Assembly (NCBI RefSeq): GCF_003324525.1 | Contig: NZ_QGDC01000008.1 | Location: 124,001 to 188,000, forward strand | DNA length: 64,000 bases | DNA from: Mucilaginibacter hurinus | GTDB taxonomy: Bacteria > Bacteroidota > Bacteroidia > Sphingobacteriales > Sphingobacteriaceae | Direction: 5' to 3' | Shown: positions 1 through 8,256 of the stretch, one piece after another | How positions within the stretch are numbered: the first letter of the stretch is position 1 | Layout: the number at the start of each line of letters is the position of its first letter | Notes under the pieces: generated by a model | Told to the model about the DNA's origin: nothing | Seen by the model: the letters and a program-made list of their open reading frames with translations, nothing else | Databases searched by the model: none | Made by a program: the position numbers and the translations under genes

Positions 1-2165
1 CCGGTTGCCAATAGCATGTCACCCCGGCCTATCAGCTGGTCGGCACCGCCGGCGTCTAAAATAGTGCGCGAGTCGATTTTTGACAATACCCTAAAGGCCA
101 GGCGTGCCGGGAAGTTAGCTTTAATAGTACCTGTAATAATATTTACCGACGGCCTTTGTGTAGCAATTACCAGGTGTATACCCACCGCTCGAGCCAGCTG
201 CGCCAGGCGTGCTATAGGCATTTCCACCTCCTTACCAGCGGTCATCATCAGGTCGGCAAACTCATCTACTATCAGCACAATAAACGGCAAATAGCGGTGC
301 TTTTCAGGGTTTGGTATCTTCCGGTTTACAAACTTGGCATTGTACTCCTTAAGGTTACGTACCTGCGCATCCTTTAACAAGTCGTAACGCTGGTCCATCT
401 CAATACAAAGTGAATTGAGCGTGTTAATTACTTTTTTGGTATCCGTTATAATAGCGTCAGCTTCATCTGGCAGCTTAGCCAAAAAGTGCCGCTCTATTTT
501 ACGAAATAAGGTAAGCTCCACCTTTTTTGGGTCTACCAATACAAACTTTAATTCGGCCGGGTGGCGTTTATATAGCAACGATACTAAAATTGCGTTGATA
601 CCTACTGATTTACCCTGGCCTGTAGCGCCGGCAACCAGCAGGTGGGGCATTTTGGCAAGGTCTGCAATAAATACCTCGTTAGAGATGGTTTTCCCTAATG
701 CTATCGGGAGGTCCATCGGTGTGGTTTGGAATTTTTCGGTAGCGAGTACCGAACGCATTGACACCATTTCCGGGTGCTGGTTAGGCACTTCAATACCAAT
801 AGTGCCTTTACCCGGCATAGGGGCTATTATACGGATACCCAAAGCCGCCAAACTTAAAGCGATATCATCTTCAAGGTTTTTTATTTTTGAGATACGTACC
901 CCGGGTGCAGGAATAATTTCATATAGCGTAACAGTGGGGCCTATAGTTGCTTTAATCTTATCTATCTCAATATTATAATGATTAAGTGTCTCAACAATTT
1001 TATTCTTATTGGCCTCAAGTTCCTCAGCATTTACATTTATCTTATTTGAGCCGTAATTTTCCAGCAGGTCAAGCGGTGGATATTTATATGATGACAGATC
1101 AAGCTTAGGATCATACATACCAAACTGCTCCACCAGCTCATTAGCTTTGGCGGCATCAGGTTTCTCGATATTCAATAAAGCTGTAGGGCGTTCAGTTTCT
1201 ACTGTCAGGGGTATCTCGTCTTCAGTCTCAGGCTCGTGGCTAGCGGATACATCGGGTGTCAGCACAACCGGCTCGTGAAATACGGGGTTTTGCACCATAG
1301 GTTGCTGTTTAAGCGGCTCCGGCTTTACAAGATTAGTAGCCAGTTTATCTTTTACGGTATTCCCACCACCCTTCGGCCACTCAACCGGCGTAGACGGCTC
1401 CTCCTCCACCAGTTCAACAGGTTCAGGACTTACTATTGGCACTATATCCGGAGCCAGCCTTTTTTCACGCTCTGGTATTTTAAAATCAATGTTGTAGGCT
1501 ATAATAAGCACGGTTAGCCCTGCAAACACCAGTGTGCCCGCCGTTCCTGTTTGTCCAATCTGAACGTCGAGCAACCTGTTGGTCCAAAAGCCAAACTCCC
1601 CCTCTAAGAAATGGGGTGTATCGCGCATAAACGAATGCAGAAAACCAAACGTTACCGAAATAAATACAATGCAAAAAAGCGTGTAAGCAACGGTTTTGCT
1701 GATAGAGAACAGCCTAACTTTAAAAAGCAGCCGGTAACCTATCACAAAAAATACAAAAACAAAAAGAAACGATGCTACGCCAAACCATTCAAAGATAAAC
1801 TGGTGTGATAGCAATGCACCAAACTTGCCTAACCAGTTATCTACAATAGGATCAATATCTTTTAAAGCAAGTTCCTGTGTTGAAGTGAACAAATTGTCCC
1901 AGCCGCCATTGGCTTCTGATACATAACTCTGGTCTTCCTGCCAAGTAAAAAGATACGATGTGAATGCCGTTAAAAAAAATATGGAAAGTATAAGAAAAAA
2001 TAACCCGATTACCTTTATCAACCGCCCGTCCTGAAAATTAAAAGCCGGCATTTTTTCAATCCGGTTTTTTATAGAACGCCCGCTATCCGCTTTGGATGAA
2101 GACTGGCGGGGTTGATTTGGGTCCTTTAAAGCATTTGTTCTGAACTGGTTTCCTTTTGGCGGCAT
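1..2165 (-). CDS. ftsK: DNA translocase FtsK/SpoIIIE family, C-terminus cut by window edge
   Basis: This is a septal DNA pump that clears and resolves chromosome termini at cell division. About 721 codons are present, starting at the ATG at 2163-2165 on the minus strand. A charged N-terminus is followed by about four hydrophobic membrane segments (read at roughly 2040-1490). A Pro/Glu-rich linker of moderate length follows, and then the motor domain. The Walker A motif GATGQGKSVG lies near 640-610, followed by LVDPKKVEL and a Walker B-like IVLIVDEFADL near 430. The end of the motor and any gamma domain lie beyond position 1. The shared spacer with the divergent ankyrin gene is about 95 bases. 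The family assignment is firm; only completeness is unknown. Confidence 0.95.
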   Translation of the reverse strand, partial: MPPKGNQFRTNALKDPNQPRQSSSKADSGRSIKNRIEKMPAFNFQDGRLIKVIGLFFLILSIFFLTAFTSYLFTWQEDQSYVSEANGGWDNLFTSTQELALKDIDPIVDNWLGKFGALLSHQFIFEWFGVASFLFVFVFFVIGYRLLFKVRLFSISKTVAYTLFCIVFISVTFGFLHSFMRDTPHFLEGEFGFWTNRLLDVQIGQTGTAGTLVFAGLTVLIIAYNIDFKIPEREKRLAPDIVPIVSPEPVELVEEEPSTPVEWPKGGGNTVKDKLATNLVKPEPLKQQPMVQNPVFHEPVVLTPDVSASHEPETEDEIPLTVETERPTALLNIEKPDAAKANELVEQFGMYDPKLDLSSYKYPPLDLLENYGSNKINVNAEELEANKNKIVETLNHYNIEIDKIKATIGPTVTLYEIIPAPGVRISKIKNLEDDIALSLAALGIRIIAPMPGKGTIGIEVPNQHPEMVSMRSVLATEKFQTTPMDLPIALGKTISNEVFIADLAKMPHLLVAGATGQGKSVGINAILVSLLYKRHPAELKFVLVDPKKVELTLFRKIERHFLAKLPDEADAIITDTKKVINTLNSLCIEMDQRYDLLKDAQVRNLKEYNAKFVNRKIPNPEKHRYLPFIVLIVDEFADLMMTAGKEVEMPIARLAQLARAVGIHLVIATQRPSVNIITGTIKANFPARLAFRVLSKIDSRTILDAGGADQLIGRGDMLLAT

Positions 2166-2260
2166 CCTGCAATATCAGTAATAATCCTCAAATATAAAGT
2201 TAAATAGTTAACAAGTTATTTGGCACGCTTTTTTAATTTTTTAGTATTATTGGATTAAAT

Positions 2261-2914
2261 ATGAGCGCAGAAAAACTGGAACAACTGATTGCCGACGCTG
2301 ATCTTCAAGGCATTGGTGAGTTACTTGCCGCTAACCGCAGCCTTGTAAAAAGTCGTACCAGCCATAACGTTTCGCCGCTTATGCTATCCTGTTACTATAA
2401 ACGGCCGGAAGTTACGTCACTGTTGCTAAAATATATTGATGATATAAACCTGTTTGAGGCGGCAGCTACCGGCAGGCTGGATGTTTTGACACAACTGTTG
2501 AGCAGGCACCCTGAAGCCGTGGATTACCATGCCGAAGATGGCTTTACGCCTTTGGGGCTGGCCGCCTACTTTGGCCAATACGAAATTGCACGTTACCTGG
2601 TGGAAAAGGGTGCCGATATTAACCTACCGTCAAATAATGGCTTTAACGTATTTCCTTTACACTCGGCAGCTGCGGGCAATTTTACGGATATTGCTGTACT
2701 GCTGATTGAAAATGGCGCGCAGGTAAACATCAAGCAGCAAGCCGGTGTAACTCCGTTGCATTCGGCAGCCCAAAACGGCAATGTAGACCTGTTAATATTA
2801 CTGCTTGAACACGGCGCCGAGGTAGATATCCGCATGGAAGGCGGCAAGCTACCCGCCGATCTTGCCCGGGAAAAGGGTTATGCAGACATTGCTGAGATAT
2901 TGGAGGTGGGATAA
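2261..2914 (+). CDS. Ankyrin repeat protein
   Basis: This 217-residue protein is made almost entirely of ankyrin repeats. About five units are readable from residue 35 to the end. The best matches to the consensus are DGFTPLGLAAYFGQYEIARYL near residues 91-111 and VTPLHSAAQNGNVDLLILLL near 164-183. No signal peptide, membrane segment or catalytic domain is visible, so it is probably a cytoplasmic protein-binding scaffold. The partner is unknown. It is divergent from ftsK and convergent with the glycosylase gene, so it is probably transcribed alone. Confidence 0.85.
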   Translation: MSAEKLEQLIADADLQGIGELLAANRSLVKSRTSHNVSPLMLSCYYKRPEVTSLLLKYIDDINLFEAAATGRLDVLTQLLSRHPEAVDYHAEDGFTPLGLAAYFGQYEIARYLVEKGADINLPSNNGFNVFPLHSAAAGNFTDIAVLLIENGAQVNIKQQAGVTPLHSAAQNGNVDLLILLLEHGAEVDIRMEGGKLPADLAREKGYADIAEILEVG

Positions 2915-2922
2915 GCCCGTTA

Positions 2923-3654
2923 TTAGTATCTTTTCTGGCACTTGTCACAGTAGTAGCACCACCGTTTTGTTTTACCCAGTTCTTCTTTATGCAATGGTAT
3001 GTGATCACGCGGGCACTCATCCTGTTCATACGCCCGCCAGTTTTTGGCTAGTATACCCTTTTTACGCTGCTCTAAAAACTCAAAACTATACTTTACCGTT
3101 TCTTTTATTAACTCATTAAGCTTTTTTGAAGGTACTGCCCCCGCATTGCTTGCAGGATGAATTTTGGCGCGGAACAGCACTTCGTTTTTTATGATATTGC
3201 CTACACCAGAAAATATCTGCTGATCCATCAGCACATCGCAAATAAGCCTATCGGACTTATCATTTATTTTTTTTATAGCCTTTTTAGCACTCCACTTATC
3301 GCTCATTACATCGGCCTGCCAATCATACACATCGTTAAGCGGCAATTCTATCAATGCTATTTTAGCCACATAGAAATACAACATCCCATTAACAAATTCT
3401 ATTTGCAACACGGCATTTTTTTTGCCGCACTCGTCTATTTTGTACGATCCAAACAACATAAAGTGAATGCGTACCGTGAAACCGTCAAAGCATAGCAGCA
3501 AGTGTTTGCCCCAAGTTTTGATGTCCATCAATATTTTACCTTCTAATCTGTGCGGGTCAAGTGCGTTAGTATAGCCATCAGCCGCCATAACACGATGCCG
3601 GATAAAACGCTGCAGATTTTCTTTTGCGATAATTAAGGATGGGCCTTCGGGCAT
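2923..3654 (-). CDS. Fpg/Nei-family DNA glycosylase with zinc finger
   Basis: This is a base-excision repair glycosylase/AP lyase of 243 residues. It begins MPEGP, which gives the N-terminal proline nucleophile and Glu3 of the family; the MPEGP form is more typical of Nei/endonuclease VIII than of MutM (MPELP). The helix-two-turn-helix region is visible as the segment around DQQIFSGVGNIIKNEVLF. The C-terminus carries a Cys/His-rich finger, with C-x3-H followed by C-x2-C-x2-C in the last 30 residues. That spacing is not the textbook C-x2-C pair. A second family member at 41740-42513 has no cysteine finger. Substrate preference (oxidised pyrimidines or purines) cannot be decided here. Confidence 0.85.
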   Translation of the reverse strand: MPEGPSLIIAKENLQRFIRHRVMAADGYTNALDPHRLEGKILMDIKTWGKHLLLCFDGFTVRIHFMLFGSYKIDECGKKNAVLQIEFVNGMLYFYVAKIALIELPLNDVYDWQADVMSDKWSAKKAIKKINDKSDRLICDVLMDQQIFSGVGNIIKNEVLFRAKIHPASNAGAVPSKKLNELIKETVKYSFEFLEQRKKGILAKNWRAYEQDECPRDHIPLHKEELGKTKRWCYYCDKCQKRY

Positions 3655-3787
3655 GTTGAATGTTTAAATGATCACGGCAAACATCAAGCCACTTTGGTTT
3701 GGCTTTTTGTTACGGTTTTTTTACTTTACAGTTAGCCATCTGCATTCAAAATCCGGCCTACAAACCTTATCTTGGCATCACCTATTT

Positions 3788-5089
3788 ATGAATAAAACTG
3801 ACGTACTTATTATCGGCGCCGGCGCTAGCGGGCTTATGGCCGCCTACCAACTTACAAAAGCCGGAAAAACAGTTACGGTGCTTGAAGCCCGCAACCGTAC
3901 GGGCGGTCGTATTCACTCAATTAACAACGAGTTATTTTTTAAACACGCTGAGTTTGGCGCTGAGTTTATACATGGCAATTTGCCCGTAACCCTATCGATG
4001 CTTCAAGAGGCAGGAATTCCGTACAGTAACGCCGGAGGAGAAGCATGGGAGTACAATGACGGCTCCTTTAAAAAAAGCGAGCAGTTTGACGCAGGCTGGG
4101 ACCGATTGCTGGAAAAGCTGAAAGAATTGAAAAAGGATATGCCGGCAAACGATTTTGTGCAGCAGCACTTTCCGGGAGAAGATTTTGAGAAATTACGGGA
4201 AAGCGTATGGAACTATGTATCGGGGTATGATACTGCCGACCCGCGCAAGGCCAGTGCTTTTGCCTTACGTAGCGAGTTAGAGAATGACGATGAAAACGCC
4301 CAGTATCGTCCTAAGGGTGGTTATTGTATGTTGATAAACTATTTAGCAAATGCATGCAGAGCAGCCGGAAACCAAATTGTTTTAAACACCGTGGTAAAGG
4401 AAGTATTATGGGAAAAGCATAACGTTAAGCTTATTGCAGCAAATAATGACACCTACTATGCCGACAAACTGATTATAGCATTGCCGCTGGGTGTATTGAA
4501 GGCTAATTCCGGAGAACATGGTGCACTAACCTTCCATCCGGCGGTTATTAAGCAAATTGAAGCCATACATCAACTTGGCTTTGGCGCCGTTATAAAAGTA
4601 TTACTTGAGTTTGATCAACCTTTTTGGGAACATGGTGCTTTGGAAATGCCCGAGGGAGAAGGCTTAAAAAACATGGGTTTTTTATTTATCGGGGAGGCTA
4701 TACCCACCTGGTGGACACAGTCGCCGCAGCGGAGCACATTGCTAACAGGCTGGTTGGGCGGCCCTGCTGCTTTTGACAAGAAAGATCTTTCAGACGATGA
4801 AATACTACAACTTTCACTTATTTCGCTGAGTAACGTATTTAAAATACCTACCGAAAAATTAAAAGCCAAATTAGTAGCCTGGCGCACAGCCAACTGGACT
4901 GCCGATCCTTTTACACGCGGCTCATACGCCTATGATACTGTTAGCAGTCCTGCTGCACGTATGGTATTAGATAAACCTATTGAAGATACTCTATATTTTG
5001 CCGGTGAATACCTGTATGACGGTCCGGCCATGGGAACCGTTGAAGCCGCTTTAACAAGCGGGATGAAAGCCGCAAAAAAAGTTATCTGA
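3788..5089 (+). CDS. Flavin monoamine oxidase family protein
   Basis: This is an FAD-dependent amine oxidase of 433 residues. The N-terminal dinucleotide-binding motif VLIIGAGASGLMAA is followed by VLEARNRTGGRI, the classic GG doublet of the amine oxidase family. A C-terminal FAD-contact motif LYFAGEYLYDGPAMGTVEAA is also present. The start at 3788 is chosen because the Rossmann fold begins five residues later. An upstream in-frame ATG at 3668 would add 40 residues with no family resemblance. There is no signal peptide from the chosen start, so it is probably cytoplasmic. The amine substrate is unknown. Confidence 0.88.
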   Translation: MNKTDVLIIGAGASGLMAAYQLTKAGKTVTVLEARNRTGGRIHSINNELFFKHAEFGAEFIHGNLPVTLSMLQEAGIPYSNAGGEAWEYNDGSFKKSEQFDAGWDRLLEKLKELKKDMPANDFVQQHFPGEDFEKLRESVWNYVSGYDTADPRKASAFALRSELENDDENAQYRPKGGYCMLINYLANACRAAGNQIVLNTVVKEVLWEKHNVKLIAANNDTYYADKLIIALPLGVLKANSGEHGALTFHPAVIKQIEAIHQLGFGAVIKVLLEFDQPFWEHGALEMPEGEGLKNMGFLFIGEAIPTWWTQSPQRSTLLTGWLGGPAAFDKKDLSDDEILQLSLISLSNVFKIPTEKLKAKLVAWRTANWTADPFTRGSYAYDTVSSPAARMVLDKPIEDTLYFAGEYLYDGPAMGTVEAALTSGMKAAKKVI

Positions 5090-5297
5090 AAAAGACTCCG
5101 GCATCTAACACGGTGAATCCCGGTGTGTAAGCTTGATGTGTTAGAGTGACCTCACTGTATTTATAGAATACCACTCAATACCTGCTGCCGGTTTATGAAC
5201 ATACGTGAGCGGCGTACACACCTTACGCTTAAGCTGACGAGATTACCAGTACACTACTACGGTAAAATAAAAGGTGATAGACTAAGAACTTTAGATG

Positions 5298-6224
5298 TTA
5301 CGGAGTTTGCCCGGCAAGCAAGTACAATACAGCCATACGTATGGCAACCCCGTTTTCAACCTGCTCAAGTATTACCGACTGCCTGCTATCCGCTACATCA
5401 CTGGTTATCTCCACCCCACGGTTGATAGGCCCCGGGTGCATCACCATAATCTCCTTGTCAAGGCTATCCAATATGCGCTTATTGAGGCCATACAGCATGG
5501 TGTATTCACGTAAAGACGGAAAGTACTTAATGTCCTGCCGTTCTAGTTGTATGCGCAGCATGTTTGCTACATCGCACCAATTCAGTGCTTTAACAAGATT
5601 ATGTTCAACTTTTACGCCCAAGGTACCTATATATTTAGGTATCAGCGTTGTAGGGCCGCAAACCATCACTTCTGCCCCAAGTTGCTTCAGGCACAGTATG
5701 TTTGATAGGGCCACACGTGAGTGTAATATGTCGCCTACAATTACAACCTTTTTTCCGGCCACATCGCCATATTTTTCACGTATGGAAAATGCGTCAAGCA
5801 ATGCCTGGGTAGGGTGTTCATGCGCGCCATCTCCGGCGTTTACTATCTGGGCATTTACGTGTTTTGAAAGAAATATTCCCGCACCGGCATAGGGATGCCG
5901 CATTACCACCATATCCACCTTCATAGCCAATATGTTATTAACGGTATCTATCAGCGTTTCGCCTTTGCTTACAGATGACGAAGATGCGGCGAAGTTTACG
6001 ACATCGGCCGAAAGACGCTTTTCAGCAAGTTCAAAAGACAAGCGTGTACGGGTAGAATTTTCAAAGAAGATATTGGCAATAGTTACATCACGCAATGATG
6101 GCACTTTTTTAATCGGTCGGTTCAAAACCGACTTAAAGGTATCCGCTGTCTCGAATATCAATTGTATATCTTCCAGATTCAGATCTTTAATTCCTAAAAG
6201 ATGCCTTGTGCTTAGTCCTGCCAT
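5298..6224 (-). CDS. pyrB: Aspartate carbamoyltransferase catalytic subunit
   Basis: It catalyses carbamoyl phosphate plus aspartate to N-carbamoylaspartate, the committed step of pyrimidine synthesis. The 308 residues match the family length. The carbamoyl-phosphate loop STRTR is at residues 57-61, followed by LSFE. The HPTQALLD motif and the C-terminal HPGPINRGVEI loop (aspartate binding) are intact. pyrR lies just upstream on the same strand with a 147-base gap, so PyrR control of this gene is plausible. No pyrI regulatory subunit is seen nearby. Confidence 0.97.
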   Translation of the reverse strand: MAGLSTRHLLGIKDLNLEDIQLIFETADTFKSVLNRPIKKVPSLRDVTIANIFFENSTRTRLSFELAEKRLSADVVNFAASSSSVSKGETLIDTVNNILAMKVDMVVMRHPYAGAGIFLSKHVNAQIVNAGDGAHEHPTQALLDAFSIREKYGDVAGKKVVIVGDILHSRVALSNILCLKQLGAEVMVCGPTTLIPKYIGTLGVKVEHNLVKALNWCDVANMLRIQLERQDIKYFPSLREYTMLYGLNKRILDSLDKEIMVMHPGPINRGVEITSDVADSRQSVILEQVENGVAIRMAVLYLLAGQTP

Positions 6225-6230
6225 GTTTTT

Positions 6231-6262
6231 ATTTCGAATTTCGGATGTTCGATTTCGAATTT
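6231..6262. repeat. Two TTCGAA-centred direct repeats upstream of pyrB
   Basis: The 11-base word ATTTCGAATTT occurs at 6231-6241 and again at 6252-6262, a 21-base period (two helical turns). Each copy centres on the palindrome TTCGAA. They lie in the pyrR-pyrB gap, 7-38 bases before the pyrB start codon. They could be an operator or leader element, or a short dispersed genomic repeat; the sequence alone does not decide. Confidence 0.4.
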
Positions 6263-6371
6263 ACTTTCTATTTCGCGCGTCATTGCGAGCGTAGTATAGA
6301 ATATCTTTGTTGGTTTACATTTGAAAAGTCTAAAGATATTACTTCGTTCCGCGCACAGACGCTTTATATAT

Positions 6372-6914
6372 TTACTTCACTTCTGATAACAATATTATTT
6401 TATCTTCTCCATCGGTCTCCTTCCAGCTTACCACTACCTTTTGTGATGCAATGGAATCAACTTCTATGCCTACATAATCTGCAGCCACAGGTATATGACG
6501 CGAATAGCGACGGTCAACCAATGCAAGCAGTTCCACTTTTTCGGGCCTGCCAAAAGCCTGCATGGCGTCCATGGCTGCCCTGATGGTACGGCCTGTCCAA
6601 AGCACATCATCCATCATTACCACTTTTTTGCCTTCTATTATAAAATCTATTTTTGTTTGATTAGGCACCAATTGGTCTCGCCTGCGAAAATCGTCGCGGT
6701 AGAATGTAATATCCAGGTCGCCCTGCAATATATTGCTGTCCGGTAAAATCTTGCGTAATTCTTCGGCAACACGCCTGGCCAGATAAATTCCCCTGGGTTG
6801 TATGCCTATTAAGACTGACTCGGAAAAGTCGTTATGGTTTTCAATTAACTGACGACATAAACGCTGAATGGTTATTTGAAATTTTTGTCCGTCGAGCAGT
6901 GTCAGGTTGAGCAT
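6372..6914 (-). CDS. pyrR: Bifunctional pyr operon regulator / uracil phosphoribosyltransferase PyrR
   Basis: This is a PRTase-fold protein of 180 residues. The PRPP-binding signature VVMMDDVLWTGRTIRAAMDA is intact, and GIQPRGIYLA and the LVDRRYSRHIP segment fit PyrR. In Gram-positive bacteria PyrR binds pyr mRNA leaders and senses UMP; whether it does so in Bacteroidetes is not shown by the sequence. The ATG at 6914 is preferred because the conserved LTLLDGQKFQ begins two residues later. An ATG at 6935 would add seven residues. It probably forms an operon with pyrB downstream. Upstream it nearly abuts the broken kinase gene. Confidence 0.92.
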   Translation of the reverse strand: MLNLTLLDGQKFQITIQRLCRQLIENHNDFSESVLIGIQPRGIYLARRVAEELRKILPDSNILQGDLDITFYRDDFRRRDQLVPNQTKIDFIIEGKKVVMMDDVLWTGRTIRAAMDAMQAFGRPEKVELLALVDRRYSRHIPVAADYVGIEVDSIASQKVVVSWKETDGEDKIILLSEVK

Positions 6915-6937
6915 CGTTGGGTTGGATTTGGGCAAAG

Positions 6938-7984
6938 TTAGGAATTTTTGTCAACATCAGGTACCGTAAAATAAAAAGTACTTCCCTTGCCTGGTTCACT
7001 TTCCGCCCATATACGCCCGTTAAGCTTATCAACAAACTCCTTACAGATAGTAAGCGCTATGCCGGCCCCTTTGTTATAACTGTCAGTTGGCGCAGTGTTA
7101 AATGAAAAAAGTGACTTCAACTGAGCTGATGTCATGCCCTGCCTGTATCGGCTACACTAAATATCGTTTCGCTATCCGTATGCCGGGCGTTCAACGTTAC
7201 CGTGGCGCCCTCGCGCGAAAACTTTATTGCGTTATGAATCAGGTTACGGTTTATAAACTGCATTACTTCTCTGTCAGTTATCACGGTTAGATCTACCGCC
7301 ACATTGTTCACTATTGATACTTTTTTCACCAGCAGAATATCCTTAAAAATAGTAGTTGCGTCATCCATAATGTCCCTGACGGAAAGTTCCTCCGGATCAT
7401 AGACAAAGCCTGCCATTTGCTTTTTAACCCACTGCAAAATATTATCAAATGTGAGCAGGATATTTTGCATATCAGTTTCAATGCTATTATATAGCATATC
7501 TAATTCTTCCCGCTCCAAGCTGTCGTCGTCTCTAACCAGCCGCATCATAGATATAGCCGAGCCCAGCGGCGAGCGAAAATCATGGGCAAGCATGGATATA
7601 AGCTTACTTTTAAATTCGTCGGTATGTATCAGCTCCTGATTTTGCCTGTTTACTTTTTTGTTAAGCCCAACTCCCCTTTATGGTTAACGTTATAGCAATA
7701 TTAACCATAGCCTCCGCACGCCCTTTGTCATATCGCAGCCGATCGGCAATAGCCTGAGCCTTCATCCCGTAGTAAAAGCAGCTATCGGCACTTTTTGTAT
7801 GAATAAGCAGTCCAAGCCTGTTTAGCGCATCAACATACTTCAGGCTGTCAGTAATTTTCGGCAGATCAGATTGTAGTTTGCGTATTTCGGTGATTTGCGC
7901 AGTAGCGATTGTTGGTAAACAAAATAGCATCAGGAAGCTAAGCTTCCTTAAAATTGGGAGAATATTATCTACCTGCGCCGTCAT
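6938..7984 (-). pseudogene. Broken sensor histidine kinase (TPR-like N-terminus, HisKA, HATPase)
   Basis: Three reading-frame pieces read together as one sensor kinase. The first, from 7984 to 7661, has a signal peptide ending LPTIATAQ and a helical TPR-like segment; it stops just after MVNIAITLTIKGS. The second frame is open from about 7680 and contains the H-box LISMLAHDFRSPL and the N-box FINRNLIHNAIKFS. It ends at 7132 in the G1 motif, VADTGRA then stop. The third, 7135-6938, resumes as MTSAQLKSL and carries the G2 region [12 protein letters not shown]. One extra G in the GGCAGGGCATGA run would restore DTGRGMTSAQ. The first junction also lacks the rest of the TPRs and the membrane helix. 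It is therefore probably a decayed gene; the second break could be a sequencing error, the first less likely. Confidence 0.75.
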
Positions 7985-8206
7985 CAACCAATACGTTATA
8001 ATAACATAAAGCAAAAGTAATAACTATTGTTCAAGGACATCCGGATTAAGTGATTAATAGCAACCCATGCAAGCCCCTGTTTTAGCACTAAAACCTTGCA
8101 AATGCTATACCGTTGTAAAATCTCATGTACAACAATGCCGCGATTTGACCGTGTGCTGTATCACAGGATTAAAAGTTAGTTTACAGGTTATCACACTATA
8201 AATAAA

Positions 8207-8236
8207 AAGGCCCTGCTTGTTTCCAAACAGGGCCTT
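8207..8236 (-). terminator. Rho-independent terminator of rpsA
   Basis: Nine-base perfect arms, AAGGCCCTG (8207-8215) and CAGGGCCTT (8228-8236), flank a 12-base loop. On the minus strand the stem runs into a T-rich tract. It lies 21 bases after the rpsA stop codon. Confidence 0.85.
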
Positions 8237-8256
8237 GTAAAATATGACTTTAAAGC

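Noticed and set aside
415..978. Plus-strand frame of 187 codons
   Set aside because: It is antisense to the motor domain of ftsK, whose minus-strand frame has Walker motifs and the expected length.
5195..5513. Overlapping short plus-strand frames at the end of pyrB
   Set aside because: They lie over the 3' end of pyrB and the spacer, have no start context or homology signal and clash with a firm gene.
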